This document shows positions 23,314 to 35,314 of a stretch of 64,000 nucleotides of DNA, piece by piece. Within the stretch, counting starts at the first letter, position 1. Each line of letters begins with the position of its first letter. Location: the NCBI RefSeq assembly GCF_029227915.1, contig NC_079878.1:2916001-2980000 (forward strand). The letters are read 5' to 3'. Under the pieces are notes generated by a model. That model worked only from the letters and a program-made list of their open reading frames with translations, was not told the DNA's origin and ran no database searches. Source of the DNA: Hydractinia symbiolongicarpus. Its lineage: Eukaryota > Cnidaria > Hydrozoa > Anthoathecata > Hydractiniidae. Both the position numbers and the translations under genes were made by a program.

Positions 23314-25008
23314 GCGTCTCATCAAAAATGAAAACATTTTTGTAAACTACAAGTCACATGCGTTTTAGTGGTGAAAAAATAATTTAAAAAATCGTTCGGG
23401 AAATGAGTTTACTCCCTGGGTACTTTCTTTGTATACTTTTGACTATACGGGCCGAGTCCAGGGTTTACGGGAAATGGCGGGTTTTCGTTTGCCGGCGATT
23501 AAACTTCTTTTATTCAACGTCTCATCAAAAATGAAAACATTTTTAAAAAGTACAAGTCTCATGCGTTTTAGTTGTGAAAAGATACTTTAAAAAATCGTTT
23601 TGGAAATGAGTTTACTCACAGGGTACTTTCATTGTATACATTCGACTATACGGGCCAAGCACGGGATTTACGGGAAATCGCGGGTTTTCGTTTGCCGGCG
23701 ATTAAACCACTTTCATTAAGCGTCTCATCAAAAATGAAAACATTTCTGAAAACTACAAGTCTCATGCGTTTTAGTGGTGAAAAGATAATTTAAAAAATCG
23801 TTTTGGAAATGAGTTTACTCACAGGGTACTTTCTTTGTATACATTTGACTCTACGGGCCAGGCCCAGGATTTACGGGAAATCGCGGGTTTTCGTTTGCCG
23901 GCGATTAAACCACTTTCATTAGGCGTCTCATCAAAAATGAAAACATTTCTAAAAAATACAAGTCTCATGCGTTTTAGTGGTGAAAAAATAATTTAAAAAA
24001 TCGTTCGGGAAATGAGTTTACTCCCTGGGTACCTTCTTTGTATACTTTTGACTATACGGCCGAGTCCGGGATTTACGGGAAATCGCGGGTTTTCGTTTGC
24101 CGGCGATTAAACCACTTCCATTAAGCGTCTCATCAAAAATGAAAACATTTCTGCAAACTACAAGTCTCATGCGTTTTAGTGGTGAAAAAATAATTTAAAA
24201 AATCGTTCGGGAAATGAGTTTACTCCCTGGGTACCTTCTTTGTATACTTTTGACTATACGGGCCGAGTCCGGGATTTACGGGAAATCGCGGGTTTTCGTT
24301 TGCCGGCGATTAAACTTCTTTTATTCAGCGTCTCATCAAAAATGAAAACACTTTTGAAAACTACAAGTCTCATGCGTTTTAGTGGTGAAAAAATAATTTA
24401 AAAAATCGTTCGGGAAATGAGTTTACTCCCTGGGTACCTTCTTTGTATACTTTTGACTATACGGCCGAGTCCGGGATTTACGGGAAATCGCGGATTTTCG
24501 TTTTCCGGCGATTAAACCACTTTCATTAAACGTCTCATCAAAAATGAAAACATTTCTGCAAACTACAAGTCTCATGCGTTTTAGTGGTGAAAAAATAATT
24601 TAAAAAATCGTTCGGGAAATGAGTTTACTCCCTGGGTACCTTCTTTGTATACTTTTGACTATACGGGCCGAGTCCGGGCTTTACGGGAAATCGCGGGTTT
24701 TCGTGTGCCGGCGATTAAATTTCTTTTATTCAGCGTCCCATCAAAAATGAAAACATTTTTAAAAACTACAAGTCTCATGCGTTTTAGTGGTGAAAAGATA
24801 CTTTAAAAAATCGTTTTGGAAATGAGTTTACTCACAGGGTACTTTCTTTGTATACATTTGACTAAAAGGGCCAAACCCGGGATTTACGGGAAATCGCGTG
24901 TTTTCGTTTGCCGGCGATTAAACCACTTTCATTAAGCGTCTCATCAAAAATGAAAACATTTCTGAAAACTACAGGTCTCATGCGTTTTAGTGGTGAAAAA
25001 ATAATTTA
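22749..25008 (+). repeat. Third copy of the 8.9-11.4 kb block
   Basis: It matches 8912-11374 at an offset of 13,837 bp, then 13,634 bp, shown by shared rare variants such as TTTTAGTTGTG (9733 and 23570). It has one of the two duplicated B monomers found at 9950-10355. The related block at 17.3-19.3 kb lacks the TTAGTTGTG monomer, so this copy is closer to the first than to the second. Confidence 0.8.
22774..22974 (+). repeat. 201-bp deletion monomer, copy 4
   Basis: Same 2-bp deletion, 2,433 bp after copy 3, inside the 12-mer unit 20881-23313. Confidence 0.88.
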
Positions 25009-25608
25009 AAAAATCGTTCGGGAAATGAGTTTACTCCCTGGGTACTTTCTTTGTATACTTTTGACTATACGGGCCGAGTCGGGGATTTACGGGAAGTCGC
25101 GGGTTTTCGTTTGCCGGCGATTAAACTTCTTTCATTCAGCGTCTCCTCAAAAATGAAAACATTCTGAAAAACTACAAGTCTCATGGGCTTTAGTGGTTAA
25201 ATAATAATTTAAAAAATCGTTCAGGAAATGAGTTTACTTCCTGGGTACTTTCTTTGTATGCATTCGACTATACGGGCCAAGCCCGGGATTTACGGAAAAT
25301 CGCGGGTTTTCGTTTGCTGGCGATTAAACCACTTTCATTAAGCGTCTCATCAAAAATGAAAACATTTCTGAAAACTACAAGTCTCATGCGTGTTAGTGGT
25401 GAAAAAATAATTTAAAAAATCGTTCGGGAAATGAGTTTACTCCCTGGGTACTTTCTTTGTATACTTTTGACTATACGGCCCGAATCCGGGATTTACGGGA
25501 AGTCGCGGGTTTTCGTTTGCCGGCGATTAAACTTCTTTTATTCAGCGTCTCATCAAAAATGAAAACATTTCTAAAAACTACAAGTCTCATGGGCTTTAGT
25601 GGTGAAAT
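24328..25608 (+). repeat. Partial third copy of the 18.65/20.88 kb unit
   Basis: It follows the same order as 20881-22155 at an offset of 3,447 bp, including TTTTCGTTTTCCGG, CATTCTGAAAAAC (CATTCTTAAAAAC elsewhere) and GCGTGTTAGTGG. The block overlaps the preceding duplication because both share the CTGCAAAC monomers. Confidence 0.78.
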
Positions 25609-26409
25609 AACAATTTAAAAAATCGTGCGGGAAATGAGTTTACTCCCTGGGTACTTTCTTTGTATACTTTTGACTATACGGGCCGAGTCCGGGATTTACG
25701 GGAAATCGCAGGTTTTCGTTTGCCGGCGATTAAACTTCTTTTATTCAGAGTCTCATCAAAAATGAAAACATTTTTGTAAACTACAAGTCCCATGCGTTTT
25801 AGTGGTGAAAAAATAATTTAAAAAATCGTTCGGGAAATGAGTTTACTCCCTGGGTACTTTCTTTGTATACTTTTGACTATACGGGCCGAGTCCGGGGTTT
25901 ACATGAAATGGCGGGTTTTCGTTTGCCGGCGATTAAACTTCTTTTATTCAGCGTCTCATCTAAAATGAAAACATTTTTGAAAACTACAAGTCTCATGCGT
26001 TTTAGTGGTGAAAAGATAATTTAAAAAATCGTTTTGGAAATGAGTTTACTCACAGGGTACTTTCTTTGTATACATTTGAATATATGGGCCAAGCCCGGGA
26101 TTTACGGGAAATCGCGGGTTTTCGTTTGCCTGCGATTAAACCACTTTCATTAAGCGTCTCATCAAAAATGAAAACATTTCTAAAAATTACAAGTCTCATG
26201 CGTTTTAGTGGTGGAAAAAAAATTTAAAAAATCGTTCGGGAAATGAGTTTACTCCCTGGGTACCTGCTTTGCATACTTTTGACTATACGGCCGAGTCCGG
26301 GATTTACGGGAAATCGCGGGTTTTCGTTTGCCGGCGATTAAACCACTTTCATTAAGCGTCTCATCAAAAATGAAAACATTTCTGCAAACTACAAGTCTCA
26401 TGCGTTTTA

Positions 26410-28480
26410 GTGGTGAAAAAATAATTTAAAAAATCGTTCGGGAAATGAGTTTACTCCCTGGGTACTTTCTTTGTCTACTTTTGACTATACGGGCCGAGTC
26501 GGGGATTTACGGGAAGTCGCGGGTTTTCGTTTGCCGGCGATTAAACTTCTTTCATTCAGCGTCTCATCAAAAATCAAAACATTTTTAAAAACTACAAGTC
26601 TCATGGGCTTTAGTGGTTAAATAATAACTTAAAAAATCGTTCGGGAAATGAGTTTACATCCTGGGTACTTTCTTTGTATGCATTCGACTATACGGGCCAA
26701 GCCCGGGATTTACGGAAAATCGCGGGTTTTCGTTTGCCGGCGATTAAACCACTTTCATTAAGCGTCTCATCAAAAATGAAAACATTTCTGAAAACTACAA
26801 GTCTCATGCGTTTTAGTGGTGAAAAAATAATTTAAAAAATCGTTCGGGAAATGAGTTTACTCCCTGGGTACTTTCTTTGTATACTTTTGACTATACGGCC
26901 CGAATCCGGGATTTACGGGAAATCGCAGGTTTTCGTTTGCCGGCGATTAAACTTCTTTTATTCAGAGTCTCATCAAAAATGAAAACATTTTTGTAAACTA
27001 CAAGTCCCATGCGTTTTAGTGGTGAAAAAATAATTTAAAAAATCGTTCGGGAAATGAGTTTACTCCCTGGGTACTTTTTTTGTATACTTTTGACTAAACG
27101 GGCCGAGTCCGGGGTTTACGGGAAATGGCGGGTTTTCGTTTGCCGGCGGTTAAACTTCTTTTATTCAGCGTCTCATCTAAAATGGAAACATTTTTGAAAA
27201 CTACAAGTCTCATGCGTTTTAGTGGTGAAAAGATAATTTAAAAAATCGTTTTGGAAATGAGTTTACTCACAGGGTACTTTCTTTGTATACATTTGAATAT
27301 ACGGGCCAAGCCCGGGATTTACGGGAAATCGCGGGTTTTCGTTTGCCTGCGATTAAACCACTTTCATTAAGCGTCTCATCAAAAATGAGAACATTTCTAA
27401 AAATTACAAGTCTCATGCGTTTTAGTGGTGGAAAAAAAATTTAAAAAATCGTTCGGGAAATGAGTTTACTCACTGGGTACCTTCTTTGCATACTTTTGAC
27501 TATACGGCCGAGTCCGGGATTTACGGGAAATCGCGGGTTTTCGTTTGCCGCCGATTAAACCACTTTCATTAAGCGTCTCATCAAAAATGAAAACATTTCT
27601 GAAAACTACAAGTCTCATGCGTTTTAGTGGTGAAAAAATAATTTAAAAAATCGTTCGGGAAATGAGTTTACTCCCTGAGTACTTTCTTTGTATACTTTTG
27701 ACTATACGCACCGAGTCCGTGGGTTTACGGGAAATGGCGGGTTTTCGTTTGCCGGCGATTAAACTTCTTTTAATAAGAGTCTCATCAGAAATGAAAACAT
27801 TTTTGAAAACTACAAGTCTCGTGCGTTTTAGTGGTGAAAAAATAATTTAAAAAATCGTGTTGGAAATCAGTTTAATCACAGGGTACTTTCTTTGTATACA
27901 TGGGAAATGAGTTTACTCCCCGGGTACTTTCTTTGTATACTTTTGACTATATGGGCTGAGTCCGGGGTTTACGGGAAATGGCGGGTTTTCGTTTGCCGGC
28001 AATTAAACTTCTTTTTTTCAGCGTCTCATCAAAAATGAAAACATTTTTGAAAACTACAAGTCTCATGCGTTTTAGTGGTGAAAAGATACTTTAAAAAATC
28101 GTTTTGGAAATGAGTTTACTCACAGGGTACTTTCTTTGTATACATTCGACTATACGGGCCAAGCCCGGGATTTACGGGAAATCGCGGGTTTTCGTTTGCC
28201 GGCGATTAAACCACTTTCATTAAGCGTCTCATCAAAAATGAAAACATTTCTGAAAACTACAAGTCTCATGCGTTTTAGTGGTGAAAAAATAATTTAAAAA
28301 ATCGTTCGGGAAATGAGTTTACTCCCTGGGTACTTTCTTTGTATACTTTTGACGATACGGCCCGAGTCCGGGATTTACGGGAAGTCGCGGGTTTTCGTTT
28401 GCCGGCGATTAAACCACTTTCATTAAGTGTCTCATCAAAAATGAAAACATTTCTGAAATCTACAGGTCTCATGCGTTTTA
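26410..28480 (+). repeat. 11-mer unit of 2,071 bp, copy 1
   Basis: The marker TAAATAATAACTTAAAAAATCG recurs 2,071 bp later, equal to ten 203-bp steps plus the 41-bp insertion of the 244-bp unit at 27844. It includes GTGGTGGAAAAAAAATTT, TTTGAATATACGG and TTGCCTGCG variants that seed the 5-mer HOR farther right. Confidence 0.75.
27844..28087 (+). repeat. 244-bp variant monomer #7
   Basis: First of the right-hand lineage: GGAAATCAG in place of GGAAATGAG, first dyad CAGTTTAATC (broken), and CTCCCCGGG in the second block. It reads TATATGGGCTGAG and TCGTGTTGG. It is preceded by a 204-bp monomer at 27640. Confidence 0.92.
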
Positions 28481-29700
28481 GTGGTGAAAAAATAATTTAA
28501 AAAATCGTTCGGGAAATGAGTTTACTCCCTGGGTACTTTCTTTGTATACTTTTGACTATACGGGCCGAGTCGGGGATTTACGGGAAGTCGCGGGTTTTCG
28601 TTTGCCGGCGATTAAACTTCTTTCATTCAGCGTCTCATCAAAAATGAAAACATTTTTAAAAACTACAAGTCTCATGGGCTTTAGTGGTTAAATAATAACT
28701 TAAAAAATCGTTCGGGAAATGAGTTTACTTCCTGGGTACTTTCTTTGTATGCATTCGACTATACGGGCCAAGCCCGGGATTTACGGAAAATCGCGGGTTT
28801 TCGTTTGCCGGCGATTAAACCACTTTCATTAAGCGTCTCATCAAAAATGAAAATATTTCTGAAAACTACAAGTCTCATGCGTTTTAGTGGTGAAAAAATA
28901 ATTTAAAAAATCGTTCGGGAAATGAGTTTACTCCCTGGGTACTTTCTTTGTATACTTTTGACTATACGGCCCGAATCCGGGATTTACGGGAAATCGCAGG
29001 TTTTCGTTTGCCGGCGATTAAACTTCTTTTATTCAGAGTCTCATCAAAAATGAAAACATCTTTGTAAACTACAAGTCCCATGCGTTTTAGTGGTGAAAAA
29101 ATAATTTAAAAAATCGTTCGGGAAATGAGTTTACTCCCTGGGTACTTTCTTTGTATACTTTTGACTATACGGCCCGAATCCGGGGTTTACGGGAAATGGC
29201 GGGTTTTCGTTTGCCGGCGATTAAACTTCTTTTATTCAGCGTCTCATCTAAAATGAAAACATTTTTGAAAACTACAAGTCTCATGCGTTTTAGTGGTGAA
29301 GAGATAATTTAAAAAATCGTTTTGGAAATGAGTTTACTCACAGGGTACTTTCTTTGTATAAATTTGAATTCACGGGCCAAGCCCGGGATTTACGGGAAAT
29401 CGCGGGTTTTCGTTTGCCTGCGATTAAACCACTTTCATTAAGCGTCTCATCAAAAATGAAAACATTTCTTAAAATTACAAGTCTCATGCGTTTTAGTGGT
29501 GGAAAAAAAATTTAAAAAATCGTTCGGGAAATGAGTTTACTCCCTGGGTACCTTCTTTGCATACTTTTGACTATACGGCCGAGTCCGGGATTTACGGGAA
29601 ATCGCGGGTTTTCGTTTGCCGGCGATTAAACCACTTTCATTAAGCGTCTCATCAAAAATGAAAACATTTCTGCAAACTACAAGTCTCATGCGTTTTAGTG
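28481..29700 (+). repeat. 2,071-bp unit, partial copy 2
   Basis: It follows the monomer order of 26410-27630 with scattered differences, for example TTTGAATTCACGG against TTTGAATATACGG and CGGCCCGAATCCGGGG against CGGGCCGAGTCCGGGG. It looks older or more converted than the other HORs. Confidence 0.7.
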
Positions 29701-30117
29701 GTGAAAAAATAATTCACAAAATCGTTCGGGAAATGAGTTTACTCCCTGGGTACTTTCTTTGTATACTTTTGACTATACGGGCCGAGTCCGGGATTTACGG
29801 GAAATCGCGGGTTTTCGTGTGCCGGCGATTAAGCTTCTTTTATTCAGCGTCCCATCAAAAATGAAAACATTTTTAAAAACTACAAGTCTCATGCGTTTTA
29901 GTGGTGAAAAAATAATATAAAAAATCGTTCGGGAAATGAGTTTACTCCCTGAGTACTTTCTTTGTATACTTTTGACTATACGGGCCGAGTCCGTGGGTTT
30001 ACGGGAAATGGCGGGTTTTCGTTTGCCGGCGATTAAACTTCTTTTAATAAGAGTCTCATCAAAAATGAAAACATTTTTGAAAACTACAAGTCTCATGCGT
30101 TTCAGTGGTGAAAAAAT

Positions 30118-30361
30118 AATGTAAAAAATCGTTTTGGAAATCAGTTTATTCACAGGGTACTTTCTTTGTATACATGGGAAATGAGTTTACTCCCCGGGTA
30201 CTTTCTTTGTATACTTTTGACTATATGGGCCGAGTCAAGGGTTTACGGGAAATGGCGGGTTTTCGTTTGCCGGCAATTAAACTTCTTTTTTTCAGCGTCT
30301 CATCAAAAATGAAAACATTTTTGAAAACTACAAGTCTCATGCGTTTTAGTGGTGAAAAGAT
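30118..30361 (+). repeat. 244-bp variant monomer #8
   Basis: First dyad CAGTTTATTC (broken), right half GAGTCAAGGGTTTACGGG. It starts AATGTAAAAAATCG, a point change in the usual start. It is preceded by a 204-bp unit and followed by a 5-mer HOR. Confidence 0.92.
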
Positions 30362-31376
30362 ACTTTAAAAAATCGTTTTGGAAATGAGTTTACTCACAGG
30401 GTACTTTCTTTGTATACATTTGAATATACGGGCCAAGCCCGGGATTTACGGGAAATCGCGGGTTTTCGTTTGCCTGCGATTAAACCACTTTCATTAAGCG
30501 TCTCATCAAAAATGAAAACATTTCTAAAAATTACAAGTCTCATGCGTTTTAGTGGTGGAAAAAAAATTTAAAAAATCGTTCGGGAAATGAGTTTACTCCC
30601 TGGGTACCTTCTTTGCATACTTTTGACTATACGGCCGAGTCTGGGATTTACGGGAAATCGCGGGTTTTCGTTTGCCGGCGATTAAACCACTTTCATTAAG
30701 GGTCTCATCAAAAATGAAAACATTTCTGCAAACTACAAGTCTCATGCGTTTTAGTGGTGAAAAAATAATTTAAAAAATCGTTCGAGAAATGAGTTTACTC
30801 TCTGGGTACCTTCTTTGTATACTTTTGACTATACGGGCCGAGTTCGGGATTTACGGGAAATCGCGGGTTTTCGTTTGCCGGCGATTAAACTTCTTTTATT
30901 CAGCGTCTCATCAAAAATGAAAACACTTTTGAAAACTACAAGTCTCATGCGTTTTAGTGGTGAAAAAATAATTTAAAAAATCGTTCGGGAAATGAGTTTA
31001 CTCCCTGGGTACTTTCTTTGTATACTTTTGACTATACGGGCCGAGTCCGGGATTTACGGGAAATCGCGGGTTTTCGTGTGCCGGCGATTAAGCTTCTTTT
31101 ATTCAGCGTCCCATCAAAAATGAAAACATTTTTAAAAACTACAAGTCTCATGCGTTTTAGTGGTAAAAAAATAATATAAAAAATCGTTCGGGAAATGAGT
31201 TTACTCCCTGAGTACTTTCTTTGTATACTTTTGACTATACGGGCCGAGTCCGTGGGTTTACGGGAACTGGCGGGTTTTCGTTTGCCGGCGATTAAACTTC
31301 TTTTAATAAGAGTCTCATCAAAAATGAAAACATTTTTGAAAACTACAAGTCTCATGCGTTTCAGTGGTGAAAAAAT
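30362..31376 (+). repeat. 5-mer HOR unit, copy 1 (1,015 bp)
   Basis: Five monomers of about 203, 202, 203, 203 and 204 bp. Their markers in order are TTTGAATATACGG/TTGCCTGCG; TTTGCATAC with TACGGCCGAG; TCGAGAAATG/CTCTCTGGG; GTGTGCCGGCGATTAAGC; CTGAGTAC/GTGGGTTT. It is followed by a 244-bp unit. Confidence 0.88.
31173..31376 (+). repeat. 204-bp variant monomer, representative
   Basis: Type A unit with one extra base (GAGTCCGTGGGTTTACG) and the markers CTCCCTGAGTAC and TTTTAATAAGAGTCTC. Others start at 27640, 29914, 34258, 36126, 37141, 39659, 42948, 43597, 44451, 51025 and 52894. It usually lies directly before a 244-bp unit. Because 204 is divisible by three, reading frames run through it, which explains the longest chance open frames here. 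Confidence 0.88.
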
Positions 31377-31620
31377 AATTTAAAAAATCGTTTTGGAAAT
31401 CAGTTTACTCACAGGGTACTTTCTTTGTATACATGGGAAATGAGTTTACTCCCCGGGTACTTTCTTTGTATACTTTTGACTATATGGGCCGAGTCACGGG
31501 TTTACGGGAAATGGCGGGTTTTCGTTTGCCGGCAATTAAACTTCTTTTTTTCAGCGTCTCATCAAAAATGAAAACATTTTTGAAAACTACAAGTCTCATG
31601 CGTTTTAGTGGTGAAAAGAT
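31377..31620 (+). repeat. 244-bp variant monomer #9
   Basis: First dyad CAGTTTACTC (one arm base off), right half GAGTCACGGGTTTACGGG. It closes a 1,259-bp repeat with the unit at 30118 and precedes the 4-mer HOR. Confidence 0.92.
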
Positions 31621-31823
31621 ACTTTAAAAAATCGTTTTGGAAATGAGTTTACTCACAGGGTACTTTCTTTGTATACATTCGACTATACGGGCCAAGCCCG
31701 GGATTTACGGGAAATCGCGGGTTTTCGTTTGCCGGCGATTAAACCACTTTCATTAAGCGTCTCATCAAAAATGAAAACATTTCTGAAAACTACAAGTCTC
31801 ATGCGTTTTAGTAGTGAAAAAAT
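31621..31823 (+). repeat. Type B monomer, clean example (203 bp)
   Basis: This unit has the full set of B diagnostic states: ACTTT start, TCGTTTTGGAAATGAG, CTCACAGGG, GTATACATTCGAC, GGCCAAGCCCGGG, AAACCACTTTCATTAAG and CATTTCTGAAAAC. These sites are spread over the monomer and change together, so A and B are separate lineages and not random variants of one sequence. It is also the first unit of a 4-mer HOR and carries the marker TTTTAGTAGTG at its 3' end. Confidence 0.93.
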
Positions 31824-32431
31824 AATTTAAAAAATCGTTCGGGAAATGAGTTTACTCCCTGGGTACTTTCTTTGTATACTTTTGACTATACGGCCCGAGT
31901 CCGGGATTTACGGGAAGTCGCGGGTTTTCGTTTGCCGGCGATTAAACTTCTTTTATTCAGCGTCTCATCAAAAATGAAAACATTTTTAAAAACTACAAGT
32001 CTCATGCGTTTTAGTGGTGAAAAAATAATTTAAAAAATCGTTCGGGAAATGAGTTTACTCCCTAGGTACCTTCTTTGTATACTTTTGACTATACGGCCGA
32101 GTCCGGGATTTACGGGAAATCGCGGGTTTTCGTTTGCCGGCGATTAAGCTTCTTTTATTCAGCGTCCCATCAAAAGGGAAAACATTATTAAAAACTACAA
32201 GTCTCATGGGCTTTAGTGGTGAAATAATAATTTAAAAAATCGTTCGGGAAATGAGTTTACTCCCTGGGTACTTTCTTTCTATACTTTTGACTATACGGGC
32301 CGAGTCCGGGATTTACGGGAAATCGCAGGTTTTCGTTTGCCGGCGATTAAACTTCTTTTATTCAGCGTCTCGTCAAAAATGAAAACATTTTTGAAAACTA
32401 CAAGTCTCATGCGTTTTAGTGGTGAAAAGAT
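31621..32431 (+). repeat. 4-mer HOR unit, copy 1 (811 bp)
   Basis: Order: clean B monomer with TTTTAGTAGTG; A with CGGCCCGAGTCC; a 202-bp A with CTCCCTAGGTACC, ATTAAGCTTC and CATCAAAAGGGAAAACATT; A with CGCAGG. The A monomer markers differ from the 5-mer HOR. Confidence 0.88.
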
Positions 32432-33242
32432 ACTTTAAAAAATCGTTTTGGAAATGAGTTTACTCACAGGGTACTTTCTTTGTATACATTCGACTATACG
32501 GGCCAAGCCCGGGATTTACGGGAAATCGCGGGTTTTCGTTTGCCGGCGATTAAACCACTTTCATTAAGCGTCTCATCAAAAATGAAAACATTTCTGAAAA
32601 CTACAAGTCTCATGCGTTTTAGTAGTGAAAAAATAATTTAAAAAATCGTTCGGGAAATGAGTTTACTCCCTGGGTACTTTCTTTGTATACTTTTGACTAT
32701 ACGGCCCGAGTCCGGGATTTACGGGAAGTCGCGGGTTTTCGTTTGCCGGCGATTAAACTTCTTTTATTCAGCGTCTCATCAAAAATGAAAACATTTTTAA
32801 AAACTACAAGTCTCATGCGTTTTAGTGGTGAAAAAATAATTTAAAAAATCGTTCGGGAAATGAGTTTACTCCCTAGGTACCTTCTTTGTATACTTTTGAC
32901 TATACGGCCGAGTCCGGGATTTACGGGAAATCGCGGGTTTTCGTTTGCCGGCGATTAAGCTTCTTTTATTCAGCGTCCCATCAAAAGGGAAAACATTATT
33001 AAAAACTACAAGTCTCATGGGCTTTAGTGGTGAAATAATAATTTAAAAAATCGTTCGGGAAATGAGTTTACTCCCTGGGTACTTTCTTTGTATACTTTTG
33101 ACTATACGGGCCGAGTCCGGGATTTACGGGAAATCGCAGGTTTTCGTTTGCCGGCGATTAAACTTCTTTTATTCAGCGTCTCGTCAAAAATGAAAACATT
33201 TTTAAAAACTACAAGTCTCATGGGCTTTAGTGGTTAAATAAT
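32432..33242 (+). repeat. 4-mer HOR unit, copy 2 (811 bp)
   Basis: Near-identical tandem repeat of 31621-32431, including the rare CATCAAAAGGG. It ends with the GGCTTTAGTGGTTAAAT marker, where copy 1 returns to GCGTTTTAGTGG. Confidence 0.88.
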
Positions 33243-33445
33243 AATTTAAAAAATCGTTCGGGAAATGAGTTTACTTCCTGGGTACTTTCTTTGTATATAT
33301 TCGACTATACGGGCCAAGCCCGGGATTTACGGGAAATCGCGGGTTTTCGTTTGCCGGCGATTAAACCACTTTCATTAAACGTCTCATCAAAAATGAAAAC
33401 ATTTCTAAAAATTACAAGTCTCATGCGTTTTAGTGGTGAAAAGAT
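33243..33445 (+). repeat. A-left/B-right chimeric monomer (203 bp)
   Basis: The unit starts with the A state TTCGGGAAATGAG and has CTTCCTGGG, then moves to the B states ATTCGAC, CCAAGCCCGGG and AAACCACTTTCATTAAACG. This copy reads GTATATATTC; many relatives read GTATGCATTC. This chimeric class is common from about 19.5 kb rightward and is a standard member of several HORs there. The switch point lies near the GTATAC motif, about monomer positions 40-60. Confidence 0.85.
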
Positions 33446-34461
33446 AATTTAATAAATCGTTTTGGAAATGAGTTTACTCATAGGGTACTTTCTTTGTATA
33501 CATTTGACTATACGGGCCAAGCCCGGGATTTACGGGAAATCGCGGGTTTTCGTTTGCCGGCGATTAAACCACTTTCATTAAGCGTCTCATCAAAAATGAA
33601 AACATTTTTAAAAACTATATGTCTCATGGGCTTTAGTGGTGAAATAATAATTTAAAAAATCGTTCGGGAAAAGAGTTTACTCCCTGGGTACTTTCTTTGT
33701 ATACTTTTGACTATACGGGCCGAGTCCGGGGTTTACGGGAAATGGCGGGTTTTCGTTTGCCGGCGATTAAACTTCTTTTATTGAGCGTCTCGTCAAAAAT
33801 GAAAACATTTTTGAAAACTACAAGTCTCATGCGTTTTAGTGGTGAAAAGATACTTTAAAAAATCGTTTTGGAAATGAGTTTACTCACAGGGTACTTTCTT
33901 TGTATACATTTGAATATACGGGCCAAGCCCGGGATTTACGGGAAATCGCGGGTTTTCGTTTGCCTGCGATTAAACCACTTTCATTAAGCGTCTCATCAAA
34001 AATGAGAACATTTCTAAAAATTACAAGTCTCATGCGTTTTAGTGGTGAAAAAATAATTTAAAAAATCGTTCGAGAAATGAGTTTACTCTCTGGGTACCTT
34101 CTTTGTATACTTTTGACTATACGGGCCGAGTCCGGGATTTACGGGAAATTGCGGGTTTTCGTTTGCCGGCGATTAAACTTCTTTTATTCAGCGTCTCATC
34201 AAAAAGGAAAACACTTTTGAAAACTACAAGTCTCATGCGTTTTAGTGGTGAAAAAATAATTTAAAAAATCGTTCGGGAAATGAGTTTACTCCCTGAGTAC
34301 TTTCTTTGTATACTTTTGACTATACGCACCGAGTCCGTGGGTTTACGGGAAATGGCGGGTTTTCGTTTGCCGGCGATTAAACTTCTTTTAATAAGAGTCT
34401 CATCAGAAATGAAAACATTTTTGAAAACTACAAGTCTCATGCGTTTTAGTGGTGAAAAAAT

Positions 34462-34705
34462 AATTTAAAAAATCGTTTTGGAAATCAGTTTAATCACAGG
34501 GTACTTTCTTTGTATACATGGGAAATGAGTTTACTCCCCGGGTACTTTCTTTGTATACTTTTGACTATATGGGCCGAGTCCGGGGTTTACGGGAAATGGC
34601 GGGTTTTCGTTTGCCGGCAATTAAACTTCTTTTTTTCAGCGTCTCATCAAAAATGAAAACATTTTTGATAACTACAAGTCTCATGCGTTTTAGTGGTGAA
34701 AAGAT
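34462..34705 (+). repeat. 244-bp variant monomer #10
   Basis: First dyad CAGTTTAATC (broken), right half GAGTCCGGGGTTTACG, and TTTTTGATAAC near the 3' end. It is preceded by a 204-bp unit at 34258. Confidence 0.92.
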
Positions 34706-35314
34706 ACTTTAAAAAATCGTTTTGGAAATGAGTTTACTCAAAGGGTACTTTCTTTGTATACATTCGACTATACGGGCCAAGCCCGGGATTTACGGGAAAT
34801 CGCGGGTTTTCGTTTGCCGGCGATTAAACCACTTTCATTAAGCGTCTCATCAAAAATGAAAACATTTTTGTAAACTACAAGTCCCATGCGTTTTAGTGGT
34901 GAAAAAATAATTTAAAAAATCGTTCGGGAAATGAGTTTACTCCCTGGGTACTTTCTTTGTATACTTTTGACAATACGGCCCGAATCCGGGATTTACGGGA
35001 AATCGCAGGTTTTTGTTTGCCGGCGATTAAACTTCTTTTATTCAGAGTCTCATCAAAAATGAAAACATTTTTGTAAACTACAAGTCCCATGCGTTTTAGT
35101 GGTGAAAAAATAATTTAAAAAATCGTTCGGGAAATGAGTTTACTCCCTGGGTACTTTCTTTGTATACTTTTGACTATACGGGCCGAGTCCGGGGTTTATG
35201 GGAAATGGCGGGTTTTCGTTTGTCGGCGATTAAACTTCTTTTATTCAGCCTCTCATCTAAAATGAAAACATTTTTGAAAACTACAAGTCTCATGCGTTTT
35301 AGTGGTGAAGAGAT

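Noticed and set aside
29773-30153. Longest open reading frame in the window, 126 codons on the minus strand, and similar 107-codon frames at 31032, 35985, 37000, 39518, 42807, 44310 and 50884
   Set aside because: They are nearly two monomers read through a 204-bp unit. The predicted peptide contains the same segment twice, and the frame closes once a normal 203-bp monomer is reached. No independent gene signal is present.
33440-33460. AATAAA polyadenylation-like motif in AATTTAATAAATCG monomers (also near 40.3, 46.4, 47.6, 48.6, 52.5 and 54.4 kb)
   Set aside because: It is a single-base variant of the monomer start with no transcript or gene upstream.
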